Below are positions 1-7,602 of a stretch of DNA of 42,531 nt, one piece after another. A program made the translations under genes and the position numbers. Under the pieces are notes generated by a model. It saw only the letters and a program-made list of their open reading frames with translations, did not search any database and was not told the DNA's origin. Origin of the DNA: Acidobacteriota bacterium (GTDB lineage: Bacteria; Acidobacteriota; Thermoanaerobaculia; UBA5066; Gp7-AA6); contig QHVV01000008.1 in NCBI GenBank assembly GCA_003222385.1, forward strand, positions 1 to 42,531. The letters are read 5' to 3'. Each line of letters opens with the position of its first letter. Position 1 is the stretch's first letter.

Positions 1-435
1 TCCCCCAGTCGTGGTGAAGATCGCCGACGTCCCGCCCGCGCCGCTCCCGTCGATCGCGACGGTGTAGACGGCGTTCAAGGCACCGGTGGCGTTCGAGTTC
101 GCTGTTGCTCCCGACTGGGTGAAGCCGTCGATCGTGACCGATTCCGTGATCGCCGGCAGACCGATGCCGACAAGGATGATCGTGTGCAGCCCCGCACCCG
201 GAATGGCGAAGTTGATCGTGTCGGCGCCGGCCGTGCCGTTGGCGCACTCACCCGCCGGGGGCGCGGGAACCGGGTTCGTATTTGCAGAAATGATCGCTTC
301 GCGGAGCGTGCACAGCCCGTCGTTCTGAATGGAATCCCCCGGGCTGGTCACGGTAATCGTCGCCGCGGAGAGCGAGGCGTATCCGGCCAGCAGAAGGACT
401 GCCGATCCGGAGACAGCACGCGCGGTCTTTCCCAC
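1..435 (-). CDS. CSLREA-domain secreted protein, 3' end beyond window
   Basis: The ORF track misses this gene because it runs off the left edge; I read 145 open codons on the minus strand. GTG at 435 is preceded by CGGAGG at good spacing; an in-frame ATG at 462 is the alternative. Residues 1-25 form a signal peptide (basic start, then SAVLLLAGYASLSAA). Residues 41-53 read LCTLREAIISANT, the hallmark of the CSLREA N-terminal domain. This domain usually precedes right-handed beta-helix or repeat regions in large secreted proteins. The rest visible is Gly/Thr/Asn-rich and includes TVAIDGSGAGG, as in beta-helix starts. Likely exported or surface-associated; no enzymatic role is visible. It lies 78 bp downstream of the PTPS-like gene on the same strand. 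Confidence 0.8.
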   Translation of the reverse strand, partial: MGKTARAVSGSAVLLLAGYASLSAATITVTSPGDSIQNDGLCTLREAIISANTNPVPAPPAGECANGTAGADTINFAIPGAGLHTIILVGIGLPAITESVTIDGFTQSGATANSNATGALNAVYTVAIDGSGAGGTSAIFTTTGG

Positions 436-513
436 CAGGCACCTCCGGAGGTCGAGTGGCATCGGGTCGCCGGAGAACGTTGCCCGAACCTTACGCCCCG
501 GATCGCCGGAACG

Positions 514-897
514 TCAAGACTTTCGGGGGGATACATACGTCGCGCGGTTCTCGGGGCCCTCCCGGACCGTGACTTCGGCGACCCGCGTCCAGCCGAGCGC
601 GCCGGACGAGTCGAGCCTTTCGGCGAACCAGCGTGCGATGTTCTCCGCCGACGTGTTGCGGCCGGCGAAATCGGGGTGGTCGTTGATGTACCTGTAGTCG
701 AGCTCGTTCGCGATCGTCTCGAGAGTGTTCTTGGCCGTCAGAAAATCGACCGCGAGGTCGTATTGCTGGAGCTTCTCGTTTTCGAGGACGGCTTCCACCC
801 GATACGAGTGGCCGTGAAGCGGTTCCGGCCCGCCCGCGTAGTCGATCAGGTTGTGCGCCGCCTCGAACCGCGCGGTGACGGTGACGCGGTACGGCAT
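514..897 (-). CDS. 6-pyruvoyl-tetrahydropterin synthase / QueD-like protein
   Basis: A 127-residue protein of the PTPS fold (T-fold), the family that makes 6-carboxytetrahydropterin for queuosine or 6-pyruvoyl-tetrahydropterin for folate/biopterin. The zinc ligands look intact: FEAAHN near residue 15 and LHGHSY near 28-33. Conserved HPDF, NTSAENIA and a C-terminal VREGPENRATY are also present. QueD enzymes carry a catalytic Cys four residues before the first His of HGH; here that stretch reads GGPEPLHGH with no Cys, so the exact reaction is uncertain. Length fits the bacterial family. It starts 8 bp after the stop of the radical SAM gene, so the two are very probably co-transcribed. No other queC, queE or folE gene is in view. 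Confidence 0.85.
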   Translation of the reverse strand: MPYRVTVTARFEAAHNLIDYAGGPEPLHGHSYRVEAVLENEKLQQYDLAVDFLTAKNTLETIANELDYRYINDHPDFAGRNTSAENIARWFAERLDSSGALGWTRVAEVTVREGPENRATYVSPRKS

Positions 898-905
898 GGG
901 ACGGA

Positions 906-3503
906 CTATCCCAGCACGGTCGCTTCGCGGGTGATCGAAAGAGTCGCCTGGGCTTCGGGAGGAATGGAGAGCAGCTTCTCGAGCACTTTCTTCGGCGTCG
1001 AGGTCTCGCCCGCGGATTGATCGAGGTTCACCTCGAAAGTCAGCTGCCCGCCGCGAGCGTCCTCGTCGAGAGAGATCGCGCGCAGAGCAGGCACCGCCTC
1101 GCGCCAGCCGTTGGCGATGGCTTCGCTCGCCCGGCCGACCTGGTCCGCGGACTCCAGGCGCACGGCGTAGCGCGCGGACTTGACGGCTCGCGAAAGCGCC
1201 GGCTCGGTCGACGCGAGCTCCCGCACGTCTGAGACCGACAGACCGGGCGGCAGCTTTTCCGAGATCGCGCGGGCCGCGTCCGGTCCGAACGAGGAGACGC
1301 CCTCCACGTCGAAGACCTCGTGCCGGCTCTCGAGGCCGAGCGCGAGCGCCGGTCCCATCGAAAGCTTCATGTGAGGGTTGAACCCTTGGGTGTACCGCGC
1401 GGGAAGGCCTGCGGCGCGGATCGCACGCTCCAGAACGTCCATGGTGTTGCGGTGCGAGAGGAAGCGGGCGTCGCCCGCCTTTTCGAACGTGATGCGGTGC
1501 CGCGCGAAGGGTCCCACCGCAGGAGACGGGCCCCGGACGGCCGACGGCAGGTCAGGCATGGCCTTCTGCCGGTACGCGGCTCCTTTCGCGACCTCCCGGT
1601 ACGCCGCCGGATCTTCGGCGCAAGACACGGACGCGTCGAGCGTCGGGAGCGTGCCCGGGAGCGACGTCGCGAGCACGGTGTCCTCGCCGTTGCCCGGCAC
1701 TCCGCAGGCGTAGCAGTGTCCCCACTTGCAGTCCTCCGTCCGCATTTCCTTCTTCGCCTTCACGAGCTCGACTTTGAGGAATCGCTTCGTGATCGAGGCG
1801 TCGAGCACGTCCCACGGCAGGACCTCGTCGACGTCGTAGGCCCGGAGCCACTCGGATTTCGAAATTCCCTCCGTCTCGAACGCTCGGTTCCACAGGTCGT
1901 ACCGGAAATGCTCGCTCCAGCCGTCGAACTTGACGCCCGAGACCCACGCGGTGTGGAGGATGCGCGCCACGCGGCGGTCGCCCCGCGACAGGACGCACTC
2001 GATCTCGGCCTCCCGCGGCTCGTGCCACTTCATCCGGGCGCCGCGGACGCGGCGGAAGCGGTCCTTCAGGTAGCCGAGCTTCTTCTCGAGCAGGTCGACG
2101 CCGTCGAACGGCGCCCACTGAAAGGGGGTCCACGACTTCGGCACGAAGGGCCCGATCGAGACGTTCACTTCCTTCCGGCCGTGCCTGCGACCCTGCGCGA
2201 GGATTCCCTCGACGAGCGTGACCAGCTCGTCCAGATCTTCTTTCGTCTCGGTCGGGAGCCCGATCATCGTGTAGACCTTGATGAGGTCCCAACCGCGCGC
2301 GAAGGCGACGTCGGCCGCCTGGATCATGTCGGCGTTCGTGAACGTCTTGTTGATGACGCGGCGCAGCCGGTCCGAACCGGTCTCCGGCGCGAACGTGAAG
2401 CCGGACTTCCTCACCTCCGAGACGGCGTCCGCGAGGCCCACCGAAAACGCCTCGGCGCGCAGTGACGGCAGCGAAATCGACACGCGGCGCTCCGAGAGCT
2501 GCGGCGCCAGACAGCGAACGAGCGGCTCGATCTGCGAGTAGTCCGCGGTCGACAGCGAGAGCAGACCCACCTCGCTCCAGCCCGACTCGGCGATGAACGT
2601 CTTCGTCATCGAGACGACGTCGGCCGGGTCGAGCTCCCGCACCGGTCGATACCAGTAGCCGGCCTGGCAGAAGCGGCAGCCCTGCGTGCACCCGCGCATC
2701 ACCTCGAGACCCAGCCGGTCCTGCACGATCTCGACGGAAGGGACCATCGGTCGGTCGGGGTAGTACTCCGGCTTGAGGTACGGAACCCACGTGCGCCGCG
2801 CGCGTTCGGGCGCGCGGGAGTCGTTGCGCGTGATCGCGAGGATCCGGCCGTCTTCGCGGTAGGTCACGTCGTAGAACGAGGGCACGTAGATTCCGTCGAG
2901 GGCCGCCAGACGCCCGAGGACGTCCCGCCGCGAAAGCCCGGCCGCCCGCGCGCCGGCGAGCGCGTCGAGGAAGCGAGGAAGCGCCTCTTCCGCGTCGCCG
3001 ACCAAGAAGGCGTCGAAGAAGTCGGCGACCGGCTCGGGGTTTGCCGTGCAGGGACCGCCGCCCAGGACGATCGGGTCGGAGTCGGTGCGCTCGCGCTGCC
3101 AGACCGGGATCCGGGCGAGGTCGAGCATGTTCGGGATGTTCGAGTAGTTCAGCTCCGACTGGAGAGAGAAACCGAGGACGTCGAAGTCGGCCACCGGCGA
3201 GAAGGACTCGACCGTGAAGAGAGGGATCTTTCGCTCGCGCATCCGGCTCTCGAGGTCGACCCACGGGGCGTAGGTCCGCTCGCAGGCGAAGGCCCGACGC
3301 CGGTTGACGATCTCGTAGAGGATCTTCAGCCCCGTGTGGCTCATGCCGATCTCGTACGTGTCCGGAAAGGCCAGGGCGACGGTCACGGCGGCGGCTCGCA
3401 GGTCTTTCCGGACGACGTTCCTCTCCAGGCCGACGTACCGGCCGGGCTTCTCGACCGTCGGCAGGATCGGGTCGAGACGCGGACGCACCGAGGCGTATCT
3501 CAT
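906..3503 (-). CDS. TIGR03960/TIGR03936-type radical SAM fusion protein (DUF2344 C-terminus)
   Basis: An 865-residue protein. The N-terminal ~230 residues resemble a B12-binding-like domain (VLGGGPCTANPEP). The radical SAM core has the cluster motif RGCTQGCRFCQAGYWYRP (CxxxCxxC) near residues 265-280 and an ETGSDRLR strand. A Cys-containing linker (CKWGHCYACG) leads into a DUF2344 domain starting near residue 665 (HRITFEKAGDARFLSHRN, YTQGFNPHMKLS). This order matches the uncharacterised fused radical SAM family TIGR03960 plus TIGR03936. The family often sits near ribosome or RNase genes, which is not the case here. The substrate is unknown. It leads an operon with the PTPS-like gene. A TAGAAT hexamer lies 10 nt before the ATG. 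Confidence 0.9.
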   Translation of the reverse strand: MRYASVRPRLDPILPTVEKPGRYVGLERNVVRKDLRAAAVTVALAFPDTYEIGMSHTGLKILYEIVNRRRAFACERTYAPWVDLESRMRERKIPLFTVESFSPVADFDVLGFSLQSELNYSNIPNMLDLARIPVWQRERTDSDPIVLGGGPCTANPEPVADFFDAFLVGDAEEALPRFLDALAGARAAGLSRRDVLGRLAALDGIYVPSFYDVTYREDGRILAITRNDSRAPERARRTWVPYLKPEYYPDRPMVPSVEIVQDRLGLEVMRGCTQGCRFCQAGYWYRPVRELDPADVVSMTKTFIAESGWSEVGLLSLSTADYSQIEPLVRCLAPQLSERRVSISLPSLRAEAFSVGLADAVSEVRKSGFTFAPETGSDRLRRVINKTFTNADMIQAADVAFARGWDLIKVYTMIGLPTETKEDLDELVTLVEGILAQGRRHGRKEVNVSIGPFVPKSWTPFQWAPFDGVDLLEKKLGYLKDRFRRVRGARMKWHEPREAEIECVLSRGDRRVARILHTAWVSGVKFDGWSEHFRYDLWNRAFETEGISKSEWLRAYDVDEVLPWDVLDASITKRFLKVELVKAKKEMRTEDCKWGHCYACGVPGNGEDTVLATSLPGTLPTLDASVSCAEDPAAYREVAKGAAYRQKAMPDLPSAVRGPSPAVGPFARHRITFEKAGDARFLSHRNTMDVLERAIRAAGLPARYTQGFNPHMKLSMGPALALGLESRHEVFDVEGVSSFGPDAARAISEKLPPGLSVSDVRELASTEPALSRAVKSARYAVRLESADQVGRASEAIANGWREAVPALRAISLDEDARGGQLTFEVNLDQSAGETSTPKKVLEKLLSIPPEAQATLSITREATVLG

Positions 3504-3513
3504 GGAATCGGTG

Positions 3514-3519
3514 ATTCTA
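3514..3519 (-). promoter_or_regulatory. Putative -10 element of the radical SAM gene
   Basis: TAGAAT on the minus strand, 10 nt before the ATG at 3503, with no Shine-Dalgarno between. The expected transcript start falls within a few bases of the start codon. No clear -35 is visible; that region lies inside the 3522-3574 palindrome. Confidence 0.4.
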
Positions 3520-3521
3520 AT

Positions 3522-3574
3522 GGGGACAGACTTATTTTCGACTTCGCGCGTCTCGAATAAATAAGCCTGTCCCC
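3522..3574. repeat. GGGGACAG-ended palindromic element
   Basis: A 53-bp inverted repeat fills the gap between the threonine synthase-like stop (4 nt away) and the radical SAM gene. The left arm GGGGACAGACTTATTTTCGA (3522-3541) pairs with the right arm at 3553-3574, which reads GGGGACAGGCTTATT... on the other strand, with one substitution and a 2-nt gap. The loop is about 11 nt. It shares its GGGGACAG termini with the palindrome at 11775-11846. Short palindromes of this kind resemble REP or miniature transposon-like elements; no RAYT or transposase gene is in the window. Confidence 0.75.
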
Positions 3575-3578
3575 TTTT

Positions 3579-4730
3579 TCAAACGTATTTGAAGCCCGTT
3601 CCGGTGTTGAACAGCATGATTCGGGATCGGCGATCCAGCTTCCCGCCGGCCGCGAGGTTCTTCGCGGCGGACCAGGTCGCCGCTCCTTCCGGACAGACGA
3701 ACATCCCTTCCGACTCGCCGATCTCGGACTCGGCCGCGCGCATCTCGTCGTCCGACACCGCGACGGCCTCGCCTCCGGATTCCCGGACGATCGCCAGGAT
3801 GAGAAAGTCGGCGAAGGGCTTGGGAACGCGCAGCCCCGACGCGTAGGTCTCCGCGTTCTCCCACTTTTCCGCGGTCGTTTTCCCGAGGGCGTGCGCTTTC
3901 GGAATGGGCGCGCAGCCGGCCGCCTGGACCACGATCATCCGCGGGCGCTTCGGGCCGATCCAGCCCAGCCGCTCCATCTCGGCGAACGCCTTCCACATGC
4001 CGATCAGTCCGGTTCCTCCACCCGTCGGATAGATCACGGCGTCGGGCAGCTCCCAACCGAAGTCTTCGGCGAGCTCGTATCCCAACGTCTTTTTCCCCTC
4101 GACGCGGTACGGCTCCTTCAGAGTCGAGACGTCGTGCCACTTTCCTTCCGCGGCTCCCTCCGCGACGAGCTTTCCGCACGCGTCGATCAACCCGGGAACG
4201 AGCGTGACCCGCGCGCCGTAGCGTTCACACTCGACCCGGAAGAGCGGGGGCGTGTCGTCCGGCAGGAACACGTCGCACTCCATTGCCGCCCGGGCCGCGT
4301 ACGCGGCCGCTGCACCCCCCGCGTTGCCGGCCGACGGAAGAGCGATCCGCGCGAAGCCGAGCTCCTTCGCCTTGGAGACGGCGGCGGAGAGGCCGCGCGC
4401 CTTGAACGAACCGGTTGGATTTCCCGATTCGTCCTTGATCCAGAGGTCGGAGAAGCCTTCGCGGGCGCCGAGCCGCTCGACTGAGATCGAAGGAGTGCCG
4501 CCCTCGCCGAGCGAGACGACGTGCTCCGGCGCCTCCACGGGCATCATTTCGCGCCACCGCCAGATCGTCCGCGGGCGATCGGCCACCGCGCCGCGGTCGA
4601 GCGGGCGGTCGTGATAGCGCGCGAACAGGGGGCCTCCGCAGCCCTCGGCAGGGCACACCCCGAAACGGCTGTCGCGATCGTAGAGACGCGCGCATTTCGT
4701 GCAGCCGAGATGGGCGAAGAACGAACTCAC
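3579..4730 (-). CDS. thrC: Threonine synthase-like PLP-dependent enzyme
   Basis: 383 residues of the fold-type II PLP family. It begins with a zinc-ribbon-like segment (C10, C13, C26, C31) common in some threonine synthases. The PLP lysine is K110 in GNPTGSFKARG. A phosphate-binding glycine loop (YPTGGGTGLIGMW) and NAGGAAAAYAARA also fit. Threonine synthase turns O-phosphohomoserine into threonine in the cytosol. No hom or thrB is nearby, so a related dehydratase or cysteate-synthase-like activity is not excluded. It starts with GTG 41 bp from the divergent FAD gene; GATACT lies 8 nt upstream. Its stop is followed at once by the 53-bp palindrome. Confidence 0.85.
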   Translation of the reverse strand: MSSFFAHLGCTKCARLYDRDSRFGVCPAEGCGGPLFARYHDRPLDRGAVADRPRTIWRWREMMPVEAPEHVVSLGEGGTPSISVERLGAREGFSDLWIKDESGNPTGSFKARGLSAAVSKAKELGFARIALPSAGNAGGAAAAYAARAAMECDVFLPDDTPPLFRVECERYGARVTLVPGLIDACGKLVAEGAAEGKWHDVSTLKEPYRVEGKKTLGYELAEDFGWELPDAVIYPTGGGTGLIGMWKAFAEMERLGWIGPKRPRMIVVQAAGCAPIPKAHALGKTTAEKWENAETYASGLRVPKPFADFLILAIVRESGGEAVAVSDDEMRAAESEIGESEGMFVCPEGAATWSAAKNLAAGGKLDRRSRIMLFNTGTGFKYV

Positions 4731-4738
4731 CGAAACGA

Positions 4739-4764
4739 AGTATCCGGCAACCGCTCGTTACAAT
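4739..4764. promoter_or_regulatory. Back-to-back putative -10 elements
   Basis: The 41-bp divergent gap carries GATACT on the minus strand (4744-4739), 8 nt from the GTG of the threonine synthase-like gene. It also carries TACAAT on the plus strand (4759-4764), 7 nt from the ATG of the FAD gene. Neither start has a Shine-Dalgarno. -35 boxes are not convincing. Both transcripts would be nearly leaderless. Confidence 0.4.
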
Positions 4765-4771
4765 CGATCCG

Positions 4772-5875
4772 ATGACTTCGGCGCACGAGCCGATCCGGAT
4801 CGCGGGCGCCGGGCCCGCCGGCCTTTCCTGCGCGATCGCTCTCGCGCAGGCCGGCCGCGCGGTCGTGATCTCCGAGGCGCGGGCCTCGGCGGACGGTTCG
4901 ATCGACGCGCTCGAGCTCCTCGAGAACTGGACCGAAGAGGTCGACGCGACCGCGATTTTCGACGTGCTCGGCCTGACGGGCGTCGAGACCACGGAGGTCG
5001 CGTCGGCCGAGCTCTTCGACGGGTCTCTGCGGCGAACCGGCGTCGCGAGCCGTCGGCCGTTCGGGTATCTCGTGCGGCGGGGCGCCGGCGCGGGTTCTCT
5101 CGACGCGGCCCTGCTCGCCCGCGCGCGCGGGCTCGGAGTCGAGATCGGCTTGGGCGAGCGTCCAGATTCATCGGCCGTCGACGTCCTCGCGACCGGTCCC
5201 TCCGCGCCCGATCTCCTCGCCCGGCGGATGGTCTTCGCGACGTCCGACGCGGATCGGGTCCAGCTGCTGTTCGACCCGATCCGCGCTCCCGGTGGGTTCG
5301 CCTGGCTCTTCATCGCGCGCGGAATCGGCACGCTCGGGTGCCTGGTGTCCCGCGACCGCGCCCGGCTCGAGCGACATTTCGACGAAGTCCGCGATCGCTT
5401 TCGAAAAATTTCCGAGGTCTCCGTCTCGCAGGAGTCGACGGCGACCGGGCGAATCAGCTGCGCCATTCCCTCTTCTTCGCTGGCCGGTGGCTGCCGCGTC
5501 GCCGGAGAGGCCGGGAGCTCGCGCGACCTGCTCTTCGGGATGGGACTCCGTGGAGCGCTTCAGGACGGACTTCTTGCCGCGGAGAGCATCGCTCGAGGAA
5601 GATCGTTCGACTCTCTTCGAGACGAGCTCGCCTTGCCGCTCGCTCGCGCGTCGCTTGCCGCCCGGTTCCGATACGAGCGGATGAGCGACGCCGCGGTCGC
5701 GCGCGCGCTCGTCCGATGCGGCCGGGGAGATTTCCGGGAGCGCGTGAGGCGATCGCTTCGTCCCGGTTTTCGGAACGAAGTTACCGCGCTCTTCGCGCGC
5801 GCCGCGTGGCGGCCGCCCGAATCCTGCACGCACCCGCTTCCCGCGCACTGGTGCCGACGCAGCGACAGGACTTGA
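4772..5875 (+). CDS. FAD-dependent oxidoreductase, geranylgeranyl-reductase/monooxygenase-like
   Basis: 367 residues. The N-terminus is a Rossmann dinucleotide-binding fold: IRIAGAGPAGLSCAIALAQAGRAVVISEA (GxGxxG and a terminal acidic residue). The central part has FGYLVRRGA, and near residue 250 a segment (GRISCAIPSSSLAGGCRVAGEAG) resembles the second FAD motif of the GR2 superfamily, but the usual GD pair is GE here. The C-terminus has many Arg and ends in an unusual HPLPAHWCRRSDRT tail. The substrate is not identifiable; lipid or quinone reduction or hydroxylation is plausible. It is a single gene divergent from the threonine synthase-like gene, followed by 126 bp before the next start. Confidence 0.75.
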   Translation: MTSAHEPIRIAGAGPAGLSCAIALAQAGRAVVISEARASADGSIDALELLENWTEEVDATAIFDVLGLTGVETTEVASAELFDGSLRRTGVASRRPFGYLVRRGAGAGSLDAALLARARGLGVEIGLGERPDSSAVDVLATGPSAPDLLARRMVFATSDADRVQLLFDPIRAPGGFAWLFIARGIGTLGCLVSRDRARLERHFDEVRDRFRKISEVSVSQESTATGRISCAIPSSSLAGGCRVAGEAGSSRDLLFGMGLRGALQDGLLAAESIARGRSFDSLRDELALPLARASLAARFRYERMSDAAVARALVRCGRGDFRERVRRSLRPGFRNEVTALFARAAWRPPESCTHPLPAHWCRRSDRT

Positions 5876-5961
5876 GGGAAGAGGAATCGCGGACGCGCAG
5901 CGCGCTCGTGACGCGCGAGGCGGCGCATCAGAATAGCACCAATCCGAAAACCGAAACACGC

Positions 5962-5991
5962 TTGACGCTCGCGCGAAGAGGCATTCATAAT
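5962..5991 (+). promoter_or_regulatory. Sigma-70-type promoter of the small basic protein gene
   Basis: TTGACG (5962-5967), an 18-bp spacer and CATAAT (5986-5991). The start codon is only 10 nt after the -10 box, and the interval is GC-only without a Shine-Dalgarno, so the transcript would be leaderless or nearly so. This is the best-formed -35/-10 pair in the window. Confidence 0.6.
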
Positions 5992-6001
5992 CGCCGCGGC
6001 C

Positions 6002-6379
6002 ATGGAATTGAACGATCATCTTCGCGAGATGCTGAAGGAGCTCGGACAAGCGATCAACGAATCCATCTCCGGATCCGGTCGCGTGCACGAGTCGATTCAG
6101 CGGATCCGCGACGAGGGCTACAACCTCTACATGGTCCTCGACGCGAAGGTGGGCGTGAACCGGCGCGAGGGCCGGAGCAGCCGCTCGAAGTCTTCCGGCG
6201 CGCGGGGCGAGAAAGAGCGGCCCTCCGAGGAGCGCGCCGCTTTCCGAATCAACGTCAAAGATCTCCGCTTTCTCCGGTCGCTCGGAATCGATCCCACGCG
6301 AAAGGTGCGGAACCGCCGGACGCCGATCGTCCGCATCTCCCGGATCGCGCGGCGGTCCCGGGCGCTGAAGGGGAGCTGA
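6002..6379 (+). CDS. Small basic protein of unknown function
   Basis: 125 residues that I do not recognise. The N-terminal ~45 residues look helical and amphipathic (MELNDHLREMLKELGQAINES, ending in YNLYMVLDAKVG). The middle is a charged, Ser/Arg/Glu-rich, probably disordered stretch. The C-terminal ~45 residues are strongly basic (FRINVKDLRFLRSLGIDPTRKVRNRR...SRIARRSRALKGS). No signal peptide or Cys is present. The composition suggests a cytosolic nucleic-acid or ribosome partner, which is inference only. Its own sigma-70-like promoter ends 10 nt before the ATG, and rlmN follows 56 bp later on the same strand. Confidence 0.7.
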   Translation: MELNDHLREMLKELGQAINESISGSGRVHESIQRIRDEGYNLYMVLDAKVGVNRREGRSSRSKSSGARGEKERPSEERAAFRINVKDLRFLRSLGIDPTRKVRNRRTPIVRISRIARRSRALKGS

Positions 6380-6435
6380 CGCCTCTCGCGACGTAGGATC
6401 GACGGCGCGCGAGCTCTCGGACGCGCCTGACGCAC

Positions 6436-7602
6436 ATGACGGCACCCGAACCTTCTCCCGACCCTTTCGGTCTCTCGCGGGCGGAGTGGCAGTCTCTCGC
6501 CCGCGACTGGCAGCTTCCGGCGTATCGCGGCCGGCAGATCTTCGACGCGATCCACCTTCGCGGGGCGCGGTCCGTCTCCGAGATCCACGAGGTCCCCCGC
6601 TCGCTGCGCGAAAAGCTCGGTTCCGAAATGCCGATCGGGCTGCCCGCGGTGGTCCGGCGCGAACCGTCCCGGGACGGGAGCGTCAAGTACGGCCTGCGCT
6701 TCTCCGACGGCGCGCTGATCGAGGCCGTTTACATGCCGGGGGACGGCGGAGGCGCCCGCGTCAACGAGTTCGAGGACGCCCGCGCCGCGTCCGGCGCCGT
6801 CCTGTCCGCAGCCCCCGGTCCGAAGCCCGGCGCGGCGCCCGGCAGGTTCACCGTCTGCCTCTCTTCCCAGACGGGATGCGCGGTCGACTGCGCGTTCTGC
6901 GTCACGGGGCGCCTGGGCGGCGGCCGCAACCTGACCGCCGGCGAGATCGTCGGGCAGCTGTATGCGGTGTTGGACGACGTGAACGCGAGCGCCCAAGAAA
7001 TGCGGGTCGTTTTCATGGGGATGGGAGAGCCTTTTCTCAACCCGGACGGCGTGTCGGGCGCGCTCGACGTGCTCTTCGAGGTCGTTTCACCGCGCCGCGT
7101 GACGGTGTCGACCTCCGGCATCACGCCGGTCTTTGCCCGGTTCGCTTCCCTCAAGAAGCGCCCGAACCTCGCCGTCTCGTTGAACGCCGCCGACGACGAG
7201 ACGCGCGCTTCCCTGATGCCGATCGACCGGACCTACCCTCTGGACGGACTGCTGCGCGCGATGCGCGAGTGGCCGCTCGAGCCGCGCCGCCGCCTGACGG
7301 TCGAGTACGTCCTGATCGCGGGGCGCAACGACTCCTCCGCCGACGCGACGCGGCTGGCGAAGCTTCTGTCCGGAATCGACGCGAAGGTCAACGTCATCCC
7401 GTTGAACGAGGACCCGCTCTACCTGCCCGGCTGGAAGAGGCCGGCCGAGTCCGTCATCGACGGGTTCGCCGCCGCGCTCGCGGGCGCCCGCATTCCCGTG
7501 ACGGTGCGGAGGAGCCGGGGGCCCGACGCCTCGGCGGCCTGCGGGCAGCTGAAAGGCCGGACCGAGGACTCGAGGAAAGGCGGCTCAGCCCGAAACCGGT
7601 AG
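6436..7602 (+). CDS. rlmN: Dual-specificity 23S rRNA A2503 / tRNA A37 methyltransferase RlmN
   Basis: 388 residues; radical SAM enzyme that adds a C2 methyl group to A2503 of 23S rRNA (and A37 of some tRNAs). The 4Fe-4S ligands are C148, C152 and C155 in QTGCAVDCAFCVTG. The SAM motif is VVFMGMGEPFLN, and the methyl-carrying Cys is C369 in SAACGQL. SVSEIHEVPRSLREKL near residue 50 is the usual N-terminal accessory motif. A proline/alanine-rich insert (residues ~105-140) lengthens it slightly. Its 3' end overlaps the convergent hydrolase gene by 18 bp. The short ARNR tail lies beyond the conserved core. Confidence 0.96.
   Translation: MTAPEPSPDPFGLSRAEWQSLARDWQLPAYRGRQIFDAIHLRGARSVSEIHEVPRSLREKLGSEMPIGLPAVVRREPSRDGSVKYGLRFSDGALIEAVYMPGDGGGARVNEFEDARAASGAVLSAAPGPKPGAAPGRFTVCLSSQTGCAVDCAFCVTGRLGGGRNLTAGEIVGQLYAVLDDVNASAQEMRVVFMGMGEPFLNPDGVSGALDVLFEVVSPRRVTVSTSGITPVFARFASLKKRPNLAVSLNAADDETRASLMPIDRTYPLDGLLRAMREWPLEPRRRLTVEYVLIAGRNDSSADATRLAKLLSGIDAKVNVIPLNEDPLYLPGWKRPAESVIDGFAAALAGARIPVTVRRSRGPDASAACGQLKGRTEDSRKGGSARNR

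Noticed and set aside
1320-2465. 381-residue plus-strand ORF and its partners within 906-3503
   Set aside because: Shadows of the radical SAM gene, which has CxxxCxxC and DUF2344 motifs on the minus strand.
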